IMG/VR virus record: IMGVR_UViG_3300046455_000477
Location: 1 to 64,000 of that record
Length of the DNA stretch: 64,000 nucleotides
DNA from: a virus
Direction: 5' to 3' (one strand)
Below are positions 16,715-26,600 of this stretch, piece by piece. Under the pieces are notes generated by a model. The model did no database searches. It saw only the letters and a program-made list of their open reading frames with translations, and was not told where the DNA came from. The position numbers and the translations under genes are program-made. Position 1 is the stretch's first letter; every line of letters starts with the position of its first letter.

Positions 16715-17282
16715 CAATACCCAAAAGACGCCGGTTGGGATCAGCCTGAACCGGTTCGCGTCAGGCAAGGCCAAGGACGCCATCCAGAAGCTTGGTAAGT
16801 CCCTACCCGCGTCGGTCGTCAGTGTCAGGGGTTCTATTGTGCAAGTTAAGTTCGAGATCGCAAGCAATGTCTTTACACTACCAAACGTGACCATCCCGCT
16901 GATTGGAACCGAGTATGTGCGACCTCCTATTCAATCCGGATGCAAGGGTTTTGTCTTGGCCGCTGATGCTTATCTTGGTGGCATGTCGGGTATTGGTGGC
17001 GGTGTTGCCGATCTAACGCCGCCTGCCAACCTGACGGCGCTTGTCTTTGCCCCGATAGGGCATAACGGCTGGTCAACGGTTGACGGCAACGCCGTCGTCA
17101 TCTATGGCCCCAATGGCGTTGTGCTAAGATCGGAGGATGGGCGAACATCCCTGACCCTAACTCCAACCGGCATTCATGTGCAGACCGGTGGTGACTTCAC
17201 GGTTAACACGATCAGCATCCTGCATCACGTTCACAAAGATGTCCAGCCGGGTGGTAGCTTGTCGGGAGAACCCAAGGCGTGA
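16707..17282 (+). CDS. Baseplate spike (gpV/gp5-like)
   Basis: A 191-residue protein with an OB-like N-terminus (VVSVRGSIVQVKFEI), a central Gly-rich region, a beta-helix-like stretch (VVIYGPNGVVLRSEDG, SLTLTPTGIHVQTGG), and a C-terminal HHVHKDVQPGG motif. His-x-His near the tip is typical of membrane-piercing spikes that coordinate a metal ion. It would puncture the outer membrane. Ends with GTGA overlap to the next gene. Confidence 0.7.
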   Translation: MSDNTQKTPVGISLNRFASGKAKDAIQKLGKSLPASVVSVRGSIVQVKFEIASNVFTLPNVTIPLIGTEYVRPPIQSGCKGFVLAADAYLGGMSGIGGGVADLTPPANLTALVFAPIGHNGWSTVDGNAVVIYGPNGVVLRSEDGRTSLTLTPTGIHVQTGGDFTVNTISILHHVHKDVQPGGSLSGEPKA

Positions 17283-17629
17283 GGACCTACGGACGGACCT
17301 ACGACCTGTTCGGCAAGCCGACGTGGCAGGTTGTGCAGACAGACGCCAACGGCGCGGACGACATGGTGTGGGTCACGACGCTCATCCAGACGCTGAAGCT
17401 GAATCTAGGGGAGTCACCGTTCTTCGCCAACTATGGCATTCCGGCGCACAGCAGCGTCATGCAACAGATATTCCCCGATTACTACATTGCTTACACGCAA
17501 CAGCAATACAGTCAATACTTCGCCAGCCTTATCGTCGCGCGGTTGCCGACGGCGACTCCGCAGTATAGTGTCCAGGTCGTCACCCATCAGGGCGTCCAGC
17601 TAAACGTCTCCGTTCCAATTCCGGGATAA
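17279..17629 (+). CDS. Baseplate wedge protein, gp25-like
   Basis: A 116-residue protein beginning with GTG 17279. It carries WVTTLIQTLKLNLGESPFF, a stretch characteristic of gp25/gpW-type wedge components, and ends in short strands (YSVQVVTHQGVQLNVSVPIPG). The gp25 fold starts sheath polymerisation from the baseplate. Gene order spike, gp25-like, J-like is standard. Confidence 0.7.
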   Translation: MRTYGRTYDLFGKPTWQVVQTDANGADDMVWVTTLIQTLKLNLGESPFFANYGIPAHSSVMQQIFPDYYIAYTQQQYSQYFASLIVARLPTATPQYSVQVVTHQGVQLNVSVPIPG

Positions 17630-17635
17630 AACCTT

Positions 17636-18838
17636 ATGGCCCTGCTCCCCGTTGTCCTTGGTCCAGACGGCATGATCCCGGTTCAACCGGCTGACCTGCA
17701 TCAGCGGCTGTTGGCGGCGGTCGCCTTGCTGGCGCCTGGTTACGAGGGACGCTTGCCTGGTTCGCTGGTTGAAGACATAACCAGCACAGACGTTGGTGCG
17801 CTTGTCATCTGCGATCAGGCAAGGGTCGAGGTCATCAACAGCATAACGCCACGCGGCGCCAATGCGTTCCTGCTTAACCAGCTTGGCCACGTCTACGGGG
17901 TCATGCCTGGCATCGCGACAAACACAAGTTGCTATGTCGTTTTCAGTGGGCCCGTCGGCTACGTCGTGAGTCGGGGCTTTGTCGTCAGCGACGGGACCAA
18001 CCAGTTCACTCTGCCGGACGGCGGTATTGTGCAAACCGGGGGGGCGACCCTACCGCTGTTTGCCGTCAGCGCGACCCCCGGTCCCTTTGCCGTCCCGGCG
18101 CACACAGTCGTTAATCTTGTGACCAGCGTCCCGACAGCCGTCGCCCTGACAGTCACGAATCCGTTGGACGGCACGCCCGCGACCGATGCCGAGACTGAGA
18201 CGATCTATCGGGCCAGGGTCCTGACGGCGGGTCTGGCGGCGGCGCAGGGCACACCGCGTTTTCTAAAGACTTTGCTGGGCAACGTGCCTGGAGTTGAGTA
18301 TCGTCTGATCAGCGTCAGGCAGATCGGAACCGAGTGGGGCGTCATCTGCGGCGGATCAGGCGATCCCTATCAGATCGCCTATGCGATCTTTCAGGCCATC
18401 TTTGATACAGCAAACCTTGTCGGTTCAACGATCAATAGCGCGCGCAACGTCATCGTTACGATAAACGACTATCCGGACAGCTACGTGATTCCCTTCATCG
18501 TCCCGGTCCTGCAGAAGACGACGATGGCGGCGACGTGGAACACCAACTTTCCCAACTTCGTCAGTCCGGCCGGAGTCGCACAGTTGGCGATTCCCGAGCT
18601 GGCCGCATACGTGAACAGTATTCAGGTTGGTCAGCCGATCAACGTCCTTGATCTGGAGGAGACGTTTCGCGCGGCCATCGAGAGCATCCTTCCGCGTCAG
18701 TACATCACGCGCCTCGTCTTCAACGTCTTGATAAACGCTATCGCGACGGCGCCACCAACAGGCACGACGATTATAGCCGGGGATCCGGAGGGGTTCTTCT
18801 CGATATCGCAAGCAGACATAACGGTCCTGCAGGGTTAG
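17636..18838 (+). CDS. Baseplate J-like wedge protein
   Basis: A 400-residue protein with the baseplate J layout: N-terminal helices with RLPGSLVEDITSTDVGALV, NQLGHVYGV, a central beta domain (FSGPVGYVVSRGFVVSDGTN), the segment TDAETETIYRARVLTAG, and a C-terminal wedge domain. It forms the wedge ring that opens on contraction. It follows the gp25-like gene by six bases and is followed by a DUF2612-like wedge gene. Confidence 0.75.
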   Translation: MALLPVVLGPDGMIPVQPADLHQRLLAAVALLAPGYEGRLPGSLVEDITSTDVGALVICDQARVEVINSITPRGANAFLLNQLGHVYGVMPGIATNTSCYVVFSGPVGYVVSRGFVVSDGTNQFTLPDGGIVQTGGATLPLFAVSATPGPFAVPAHTVVNLVTSVPTAVALTVTNPLDGTPATDAETETIYRARVLTAGLAAAQGTPRFLKTLLGNVPGVEYRLISVRQIGTEWGVICGGSGDPYQIAYAIFQAIFDTANLVGSTINSARNVIVTINDYPDSYVIPFIVPVLQKTTMAATWNTNFPNFVSPAGVAQLAIPELAAYVNSIQVGQPINVLDLEETFRAAIESILPRQYITRLVFNVLINAIATAPPTGTTIIAGDPEGFFSISQADITVLQG

Positions 18839-18842
18839 GCGG

Positions 18843-19505
18843 ATGCAGGAGCCACCGTTCCCTCCCCCCGGTCAAACGAGCATCTGCTCGATCATTCCGT
18901 CGTACTTGTACGAGCAATACTTTGATGACGAGGACCTCCAGGCGTTCATCACGACCTACAATCAGATGGCCCAGCTGGAGGCCTCCTGGTTCTGCGACAT
19001 AAACCTACCGATCTATACTCAACCCCAGATAGCCGGTGATCTACTTGACTGGGTGGCGGAGGGAATCTATGGTTTTCCCAGACCGACGCTCTCGTCCGGC
19101 GGCATCAACATCGTTGGTCCGCTTAACACCTGGATGCTGAATACCGTCGGCATGACCCTGAACACCTCCATCTTGATCGGCGCTGTCACGTCGTTCGCGA
19201 CGACAGACGACATCTACAAGCGGTTGCTGACCTTCCTGTTCTACAAAGGCGATGGTTTCCAATACACGATCAGTTGGTTGAAGCGCCGCATGATGCGGTT
19301 CCTGACCGGTCCCTTTGGCATCGACCCGCCGATCGCCAACACCGTTCCGATCAGCGTCGTGATAGAGGAGGACGATCACGTCCTGATAACGATCACGGTT
19401 GGTGGTGCGATAGCGCAAGACATCGCGGAGATTCTGCAAGCCGCCATGCAATCGGCCTGGCTTGGCATGCCGTTTCAGTATCACTTTACGATCAACTTAG
19501 CGTAG
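18843..19505 (+). CDS. Baseplate or tail protein, DUF2612-like
   Basis: A 220-residue protein with N-terminal LYEQYFDDEDLQAFITTYNQ, the segment LLDWVAEGIYGFPRP and a helix KRLLTFLFYKGDGFQYTISWLKRR cut short here. This resembles DUF2612/tail protein I proteins that join wedge to fibre. ATG 18843 lies four bases after the J-like stop. The next gene is the first fibre, which supports a fibre-attachment role. Confidence 0.6.
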   Translation: MQEPPFPPPGQTSICSIIPSYLYEQYFDDEDLQAFITTYNQMAQLEASWFCDINLPIYTQPQIAGDLLDWVAEGIYGFPRPTLSSGGINIVGPLNTWMLNTVGMTLNTSILIGAVTSFATTDDIYKRLLTFLFYKGDGFQYTISWLKRRMMRFLTGPFGIDPPIANTVPISVVIEEDDHVLITITVGGAIAQDIAEILQAAMQSAWLGMPFQYHFTINLA

Positions 19506-19517
19506 GAACCCCGGCTC

Positions 19518-20897
19518 GTGGTAGAAATCCTGTTTAGGAACAATGCTGGCACGACTCTGGCGCTGCCGGTCAGCAGTAGTCAGACAACCGTGACGCTCGT
19601 GGCGGGTTCCGGGGCACTGTTTCCGTCGCCAACAGGGGGCGACTTTTTCACGCTAACCCTAAGCATCGCAAGCGGGGCGCAGCGTGAGATAACCTTCTGC
19701 ACCGCCAGATCGGGTGACATCTGCACAGTTCTGCGCGGTCAGGAGGGAACGACGGCGCAGGCATGGAACGCTGGGGATCTGGCGCAGAACCTGGCGACGG
19801 CCCGCGCGTTCCACGAGCTATACACCGAGCAGGTCGGCGGCGTCCTGTCTGGTCGCCTGCCGAACCCAGGCATGTCGGCTGGATCAGCAGCGGCTAATCT
19901 TGGTGCGGCTGGCGGCGACCTGACCGGCACCTATCCAAATCCTTTGTTTAACCTTGGCCTGACGCATGCCTGGACGGTTCGTCAGAGCTTTAATGGCAAT
20001 CTGCTTGTTCCTAACAATGTCGCCATTTATTCAGCGAATGCCGCGGGAGTGGAACAAGTTCTGATTCAGCGAACCATTAGCGACTCGGTGGATATCGCTG
20101 GTGGATCCACAGGTTTTCGTGTTGTTAATCTTGCATATAATCTTGTAAATCTACTTGTTTCTGATGGTGGTGCTCTATATCCTCGTAATGCTATTGTGTT
20201 GAATAATAATACGGCTTTGATGGGTAACGATACTTCTGGCAATGCTCATAATCTGATATTTATGGGTGGTGACAACAGAACAAGAGTCATAGGTGGTGCT
20301 TCCGGATTAACTCTGGTGAATTTTGCACAAAATACGGATAACGTGACGGTTTCGGACGCTGGTGTGATCAACACTCGCAGCAGTATTTCAGCTGGAGCAA
20401 ATATGTATGCGGCGACATATATGGCGTGTGGAACATATATGCAGTCAACAACATATATCACAGCTGGAACAGGGATTGACGCCGGAACATATGTCACAGC
20501 CAATAACGGCAATGTCACGGCCATTAATGGACGTCTGCGCGCCTCACTTGGAGCTAGTGGTGGGGATGCGCAGACGGCGCCTATTATGGCAGAATTTACG
20601 AATTATCTTGGTGGCTTTGGCTATCAGAAGCTACCGACCGGTTGTATTATTCAGTGGGGTAGTGGTGTCACGACCAATGGACAATACGTTGGGTTTCCCA
20701 TTACTTTCCCTAACTCACTTCTGGCTATTACCATTTGCGAGAATGCCGCGCAGGGTGGTTGGGGAGGTGGCGTCGCGACTCTTCACGCGGTTGGGTATCA
20801 GGGTCAGTCCGGTTTCTACCATTACACGCTTTCCTGGAATGGTGTTGGTTGGACCGATGGCGCGACCAGTTACTCGTTCATTGCGGTTGGATACTGA
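19518..20897 (+). CDS. Tail fibre with gp53-like C-terminal domain
   Basis: A 459-residue protein. The N-terminal 120 residues are an attachment domain (QREITFCTARSGDICTVLRG and LATARAFHEL), followed by GDLTGTYPNPLF, a frequent fibre hinge. The middle is repeat-like beta structure (about 150-340), and the end GCIIQWGSGVTTNGQYVGFP through SYSFIAVGY fits gp53-like receptor-binding tips. GTG 19518 follows AGGAACC. The second half of the gene is clearly more AT-rich than the surrounding DNA, suggesting an exchanged receptor-binding part. Confidence 0.75.
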   Translation: MVEILFRNNAGTTLALPVSSSQTTVTLVAGSGALFPSPTGGDFFTLTLSIASGAQREITFCTARSGDICTVLRGQEGTTAQAWNAGDLAQNLATARAFHELYTEQVGGVLSGRLPNPGMSAGSAAANLGAAGGDLTGTYPNPLFNLGLTHAWTVRQSFNGNLLVPNNVAIYSANAAGVEQVLIQRTISDSVDIAGGSTGFRVVNLAYNLVNLLVSDGGALYPRNAIVLNNNTALMGNDTSGNAHNLIFMGGDNRTRVIGGASGLTLVNFAQNTDNVTVSDAGVINTRSSISAGANMYAATYMACGTYMQSTTYITAGTGIDAGTYVTANNGNVTAINGRLRASLGASGGDAQTAPIMAEFTNYLGGFGYQKLPTGCIIQWGSGVTTNGQYVGFPITFPNSLLAITICENAAQGGWGGGVATLHAVGYQGQSGFYHYTLSWNGVGWTDGATSYSFIAVGY

Positions 20898-20898
20898 C

Positions 20899-21507
20899 AT
20901 GCCAAAGTATGCGCTCTACGATCCGACGGTTAGTCCGCCAGCTCCGGTGATGGGCTGGTATGATACCGACGAGCTGACTTATCCCAATCTTCCATCATCT
21001 GATCAATTGCTTGAGCTGACTGACGAGGAGTGGGACGCGCACATGGATGGTAGTCTCTGGGCAGTCGAGGCCGATGCGCTGGTTCCATACGATCCGCCGA
21101 TACCTCCGGCTTTGCAGGCGTCCATGGAATACACGACGCGTGTCAACAATGGAATGACAATTGTCTGCACTTTTAATCCATTGCTTGATGCTGTCTACAG
21201 CATGCTGAGCCCTGATTTTATCAAGGCCGGAGCTATTGCGCGCGACGTCGCCGCTGGTCTTGGTTTCCCAGGTGCGCCAATGATCTTTGTGCGGACCATA
21301 CCAGACGCGCCTGAGCAAGCGGCGGCACCGCCAGTCCCGACCTTTGATTATCCGGATATCGACGGCAATATGCATACTTTCACGACGACTCAGTTCACCG
21401 ACTTCTACCGCGCGATGCGCGACCTACTGCATGAAATGCAGATACAGACCGACGTCATGGCGGCGGGCGGGACGCCGGTCTGGCCCAGCCAGACCATGGC
21501 TATCTAG
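20899..21507 (+). CDS. Tail fibre assembly chaperone-like protein
   Basis: A 202-residue acidic protein. ATG 20899 overlaps nothing and lies one base after the fibre stop; the open frame runs upstream only as a shadow. The start MPKYALYDPTVSPPAPVMGW and ELTDEEWDAHMDGSLW resemble fibre assembly proteins (Tfa/DUF4376 type) that cap the fibre tip during folding. Position immediately after a fibre supports this. Confidence 0.6.
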   Translation: MPKYALYDPTVSPPAPVMGWYDTDELTYPNLPSSDQLLELTDEEWDAHMDGSLWAVEADALVPYDPPIPPALQASMEYTTRVNNGMTIVCTFNPLLDAVYSMLSPDFIKAGAIARDVAAGLGFPGAPMIFVRTIPDAPEQAAAPPVPTFDYPDIDGNMHTFTTTQFTDFYRAMRDLLHEMQIQTDVMAAGGTPVWPSQTMAI

Positions 21508-21510
21508 CCA

Positions 21511-21600
21511 CCTCCTGCATCGGGGCTACGCGACCCCAGGTATGCGAACCGATAGTAGCGTGGAGCCCCCCGGTCGGGCGTCGTGTAGCCCCGACGCAAG
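21511..21600 (+). repeat. Element B: imperfect inverted repeat in 21508-21625
   Basis: Arms 21516-21529 (TGCATCGGGGCTAC) and 21585-21598 (GTAGCCCCGACGCA) pair at 13 of 14 positions. The left arm matches element A (CTCCTGCATCGGG) and the loop carries CCGATAGTAGC, also present in the 37.4 kb element. The gap sits between a fibre chaperone and a new fibre gene, and only the ribosome site of 21626 is otherwise visible. Confidence 0.65.
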
Positions 21601-21625
21601 GGGCTGCGGTCACAAGGAGAGTATC

Positions 21626-22099
21626 GTGTCAGCGACAGTGGACCCCTATGACATCGCACCCGGCGAGCTCATCACGTCGGAGGACATTTCCACCATAGAC
21701 GTGATCGCGCGGGCGGCGCTCCCCCGAGCGGGGGGTGAGGTCTACGGACCCATCTACGGAACCGGCGATGATCCGGTCAGGCTTAACGAGCTGGTTGATA
21801 AGCACTACGTTGATCAGAACACGGTCAATTCGTTTAACGGCAGGACCGGGGACGTTGTCCTGGAGGAGGGCGATGTCAGCGAGGTCCTGGTCCTGCCCAT
21901 CGCGACCACGACCATTCTGGGCGCCATCAAGCCAGATGGCGTGTCGGTATCAGTCACGCCGACGGGCGTTCTCAGCATGAATCCCGCCATCCAGATTCCA
22001 GACGCACCAATCGACGTTCACACCTATGGTCGCAAGGACGCGGCCTGGCATCAGGTCATCGCCGCCAGCGGTGATGTTGTAGACGGAGGCAATTTCTGA
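21626..22099 (+). CDS. Fibre-region structural protein
   Basis: A 157-residue protein starting at GTG 21626 after AAGGAGAG. It carries KHYVDQNTVNSFNGRTGDVV, the common fibre segment preceding a collagen-like or helical part, and TTILGAIKPDGVSVSVTPTG, also fibre-typical. It probably connects a further fibre to the baseplate. Its stop overlaps the next ATG by one base. Confidence 0.55.
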   Translation: MSATVDPYDIAPGELITSEDISTIDVIARAALPRAGGEVYGPIYGTGDDPVRLNELVDKHYVDQNTVNSFNGRTGDVVLEEGDVSEVLVLPIATTTILGAIKPDGVSVSVTPTGVLSMNPAIQIPDAPIDVHTYGRKDAAWHQVIAASGDVVDGGNF

Positions 22100-23658
22100 T
22101 GGCCGATATCCTTCGGATCAAGCGGCGCGTCAGCGGGGCGATCGGTGCTCCGGCATCGTTGGCGAACGCCGAGCTCTCCTATAACGAGGTCGATCACATT
22201 CTCTACTATGGGGAAGGAACTGGTGGCGCCGGGGGGACGGCCTCGGTCATCTCCGCCATCGCTGGTCAGGGGCTTGCCTATACGTCCAATCCAGCCATGA
22301 ACGGTCCGCCTAACCCCGGCACGCAGGGGTTATGGTCCAAGGGCGATCATGTTCATCCAAGGGACACGAGCAAGGCAGATCTAAACAATCCATCGTTCAC
22401 AGGGACTGTAACGATCAATGGCCCGATAACCGGCGCGGGGATGGTGGCCTGGTCAGCCTCGCCTGGCCCGATCGGCAGCACCTCCGCGTCGTCTGGGGCG
22501 TTCACGACCCTGTCGGCTTCCGGCGCTGTCTCCGGAACAGGCTTCACGAACTATCTTGCCTCTCCTCCACCTATCGGTAGTACTCTGGCATCAACCGGGG
22601 CGTTTACCAACTTGTCGGTCACTGGCACGCTGGCTGGTCCCGGGGTCACAGCCGCCCTGGCCGGTTATGCCTTGATCAACAGTCAGGTCTTTACCGGCAC
22701 GCCGTCCCTACCCACCGGGACGATTGGCGTTACACAGGCAAACACCGTTAATAACACGACGTTGGCGACAACCGCTTACGTCAGATCGGTTCGCCTTGAT
22801 CAGTTATCGCAGCCAACCGCTGCCGTTACGTTCAACAGTCAGTTTATCACCAATCTTCAGGATCCCCTGAACGACCAGGACGCGGCGACGAAGAAGTATG
22901 TTGACCAGAACGCCGCGGGTCTGAAGACCAAGGTCGCCGTCGCGGTCGCGACGACCGCCAACCTGTCCACCTTCACCTATCCAACGACTCAGCCCGTGAT
23001 CGACGGCTATCAGGTCGCGGTCAATGATCGCATTTTGATAAAGGACCAGGCATCACAGCAGAACAACGGCATCTACGTCGCGGTTGCTGGCACGTGGGCG
23101 CGCTCGCTTGATATGGACACCTGGGCGGAGGTCCCGCAGGCCTACGTCTTTGTCGTTAATGGCGCGGTCAATTCCTCGAGCGCGTGGGTCTGTAACTCCG
23201 CTGTCGGTGGAACGCTTGGTTCGACCGCCATCACTTGGGTGCAGTTTAGTCAGCAGGCCTCGGTGACCGCTGGCGCCGGTCTGACCAGAACCGGCAATCA
23301 GTTTGACGTGATCGGAACGACGGCGCGCATTGCTGTGTTTGCCGACAGCATCGATATCGACAGCAACTACGTCGGCCAGGCGTCTATCACGACGCTAGGC
23401 GCCATCACGACGGGGACGTGGAACGGTAGCACGATCGCCATTGCCCGAGGCGGGACGGGGTCAACAGCCATCGCCAGCGGCTACGTGCTTTCCAACGGGG
23501 CGGCGCTCGTTTCGCAGACAACCATCCCCAACACGGTGATCACCGGCCTCGGCACGATGTCAACGCAGAACGCCAGCAATGTTGTGATAACTGGGGGGAC
23601 CATAGGGACGGGCGGCATCAGCACTCCCGGCATAACGATAGACCTTGGGACATTCTGA
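22099..23658 (+). CDS. Tail fibre protein with shared adaptor N-terminus
   Basis: A 519-residue Gly/Thr/Ala/Ser-rich fibre. The first 55 residues (MADILRIKRRVSGAIGAPAS, ELSYNEVDHILYYGEG) are paralogous to the N-terminus of the tailspike at 23659. DAATKKYVDQNAAGLKTKV and NDRILIKDQASQQNNGIYV are typical fibre segments around residues 260-320; the C-terminus is Gly-rich repeat. It probably trimerises and attaches through the same site as the tailspike. Confidence 0.7.
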   Translation: MADILRIKRRVSGAIGAPASLANAELSYNEVDHILYYGEGTGGAGGTASVISAIAGQGLAYTSNPAMNGPPNPGTQGLWSKGDHVHPRDTSKADLNNPSFTGTVTINGPITGAGMVAWSASPGPIGSTSASSGAFTTLSASGAVSGTGFTNYLASPPPIGSTLASTGAFTNLSVTGTLAGPGVTAALAGYALINSQVFTGTPSLPTGTIGVTQANTVNNTTLATTAYVRSVRLDQLSQPTAAVTFNSQFITNLQDPLNDQDAATKKYVDQNAAGLKTKVAVAVATTANLSTFTYPTTQPVIDGYQVAVNDRILIKDQASQQNNGIYVAVAGTWARSLDMDTWAEVPQAYVFVVNGAVNSSSAWVCNSAVGGTLGSTAITWVQFSQQASVTAGAGLTRTGNQFDVIGTTARIAVFADSIDIDSNYVGQASITTLGAITTGTWNGSTIAIARGGTGSTAIASGYVLSNGAALVSQTTIPNTVITGLGTMSTQNASNVVITGGTIGTGGISTPGITIDLGTF

Positions 23659-26600
23659 ATGGTTGACGTCCTACGAGTCAGGAGAAGAGCCGCCGGAGGT
23701 GCGGCCGGGTCGCCGACATCGTTGGCGGCGTCCGAGATCGCGTTCAACGAGGCAGACAATACGCTCTACTACGGACGCGGCAACAACGGTGCCAATCAGG
23801 CGCAGACCATAATCCCGATCGCTGGTCCAGGCTCCTTTTTGCCTTTATCAGGTGGACAACTGAGCAACGGTCTGGGCTTCGGTGCCGCGACAGCGGCCAG
23901 CAACGTCGATCTCACGCGGCACGTCAACCTGTTCGATGGTGGCGGGGCCAATCGCTTTGGCTTCAACGTCTCCTATGACGGCGTCAACGCGCACCTTAAC
24001 TATGTCGTGACAGAGACAAGTCACAGTTATCACACCTTCGTTGTCGGTGCCGCTAACATCACGACGATAGGTCCGGCCGGTTTGGCCATGGTTGGCGCGA
24101 CTGACATCACGCTTACGCGTGATCCGCAGACGGCGCTGCACGCTGTCTGGCGGCAGTATCTCGACAACAACTACAGCAACAACACGCAGGGCGATGTGCG
24201 CTGGGTGAACGTCGGCGGCGACGAGATGACCGGACAACTCGTTGTCAGCAACACGCTGTTTGCCAATGGCAACTTTTTATTCAACTTCCGCAACAGCGGC
24301 AACCCGTGGCCTGTCGGCGGGTATGGCGCTTTGGGATGGAACGTCAACGGCGCGTGGGGTGAGGTTGATTTTGTCAACGCTTGTTCATGGGCACCCGCTG
24401 GTTTTGATTGGCTACAGGTTACCGGCGACGGAACCTGGAAATCGTTGATGAGCATTCGCAACGACGCCATCTTGCGTCTTTACGGAACTGGCATTGGCTA
24501 CAATGGTCTACCAAGCGGCGGTAATGCCGTGGGTTACACATGGGACGGAGGTTGGGTCACCGCCTATGTCGATGGCAGCTTGATTGGCAAGCTGACTACA
24601 TCGGATTTTATATCAAGCAACTACGCGCCAATCGTGAGTGGCGGCTACCTCGCGCTCTCCGGCGGCTATATGACCGGCGTTATCAACTTCAACAACAGCG
24701 GAAACAATAACTACATAGGTCAGGGTAACGATGGTGTCGGCGCGGTCAACAACAACATCAAGATATCGTCGTGGTGGGGTGTTGGCTTTTACAATAACGT
24801 CGGCGCTGGTAGCGTGCCCGCCGGTCAGGCTGGTATCTATTTCGATTGCCGAAATGGTGTTGGATACTTCACCGGGCTTAATGTTACCGGCGACGCCGTC
24901 ACGCATAATATCTATCACGATGGCAGCGTCGGGATTATGTATCGCGGCGTTGGCGGTGCCAACTGGTACGGGTTTAAGTATGATAACGCCGATGGTACGC
25001 ATGTCATTATCGATGCGACGGATCACGGGGCGCTCGCTTTTCGAAGCTGGGTAAGCGCGAATTATGCGCCGATAACCAGTGGAAGTTATGTCGCCAAGGG
25101 CGGCGATGTCATGACCGGTCGGCTTACGATCAATGCTGCTACACCGCCATGGGGCGCGTTTAATTTCGGATCACAGTTGGTCATCACCGGACCTCAGAAC
25201 AATTCCATTGCGATCTTTGATAATTCAAATGCCAACGGTATCGGGATAACCAATGCAGCGGGGACTTTGGTGATTGCTGGAATGCCAGCGTTAACTGACA
25301 GTGCTACGGCTCCGGTTGATCGTTTTAGATTGACGGCATCGCTGGCAACGTTCAGCACGCCAGTTCAGATAAACTACACACCAACCGATACGACCGCGCA
25401 ACTCTGGCTGCGTCCTACAGGCGGCTTTCTCGGTAAAAGCATCATCCGTTTTGGCGGAACATTCGCCCCTGAGACAGGCGATGGTGGTCCACGATATGTC
25501 GCTTCAATTCGTGCCGGGTTTGCCAGCAACGCATGGGGTTATGAGAACCTAGATATTTGGCTGAGCAACACAGCCAACGATGCGAACTCAGACGCCGGTC
25601 AGGCTCGCGCCGTGCGCTTCACGCTGGGCCAGACAACGATAGACACGCCGGTCACCATCAACCGAAATCTGGCGGTTTTGGCTACGTCTGGCAACGACCC
25701 GATGTATATCCGTGTCCCAAACGGACAATGGGCGCGCTATTTTAGTGAAGTTCAGGGAACGCGAACCTGGGCGGCTGGCACACGCAACGATGGCGTCTAT
25801 GTAATCAGCGATGAGAACGCGCCAGCGATCCGTTTTCATATCGACCTGTCCGGCAACGCGGCTTTCTATCAAGGTTTGTCTGTAACAAACAGTCTGAACG
25901 TGACCGGCGGCATAAATCTCGTCAATGCTGCGTCGACCAACCCGCAGGATATGTCGCGCGGCATCACGTTCTGGGGGGCACCTACCAGCGGCTATGGACT
26001 TGTCGTTACCGACAGCACGATGAACTACAACGTGTTTTTATCCAATAATAAACATGATTTCTATGCTGCTGGCAACTTGTTGTTTCGCATACAAGGTGGC
26101 GACTGGGTCACCTCCAATTTGCCAATGAGAACCACCAGCAGCATGGAGGTGCAAGGCAACGCAGACGTATGGGGCTATTTTCGCGCGGGCGGCAATCACA
26201 CAGCCGCTCTCGCCGCCGCCGCGAATAACTGGGGCGGTCTGATCACGAATAACATCACGCAGGGTCAGGGAGAAACGGACTTCGTCAATTTTTGGTACCC
26301 CTACGGCGGGTTCCGCTGGTATCAGAAAGACACCGCTGGCGCCACGACGCTCAGAACCCTCATGCAATTGCAACCGAACGGTAATCTGGGACTTGGGGGC
26401 GCTGGAATTTACTACACTGTCGCGACCGGCGGCAACGCGATTGGTTTTGGTTTCGCATCTGACGGAACGGCCAATCGCGTCAAGCTGTACGTGGACAACA
26501 CCGACCAGGGTTTCCTGGCCACGACCGCGTTCACGGATGGCGCTTATCTTAAACTCACGGGTGGTTCCGTAACCGGTCACACTGACTTCTCACCTGACGT

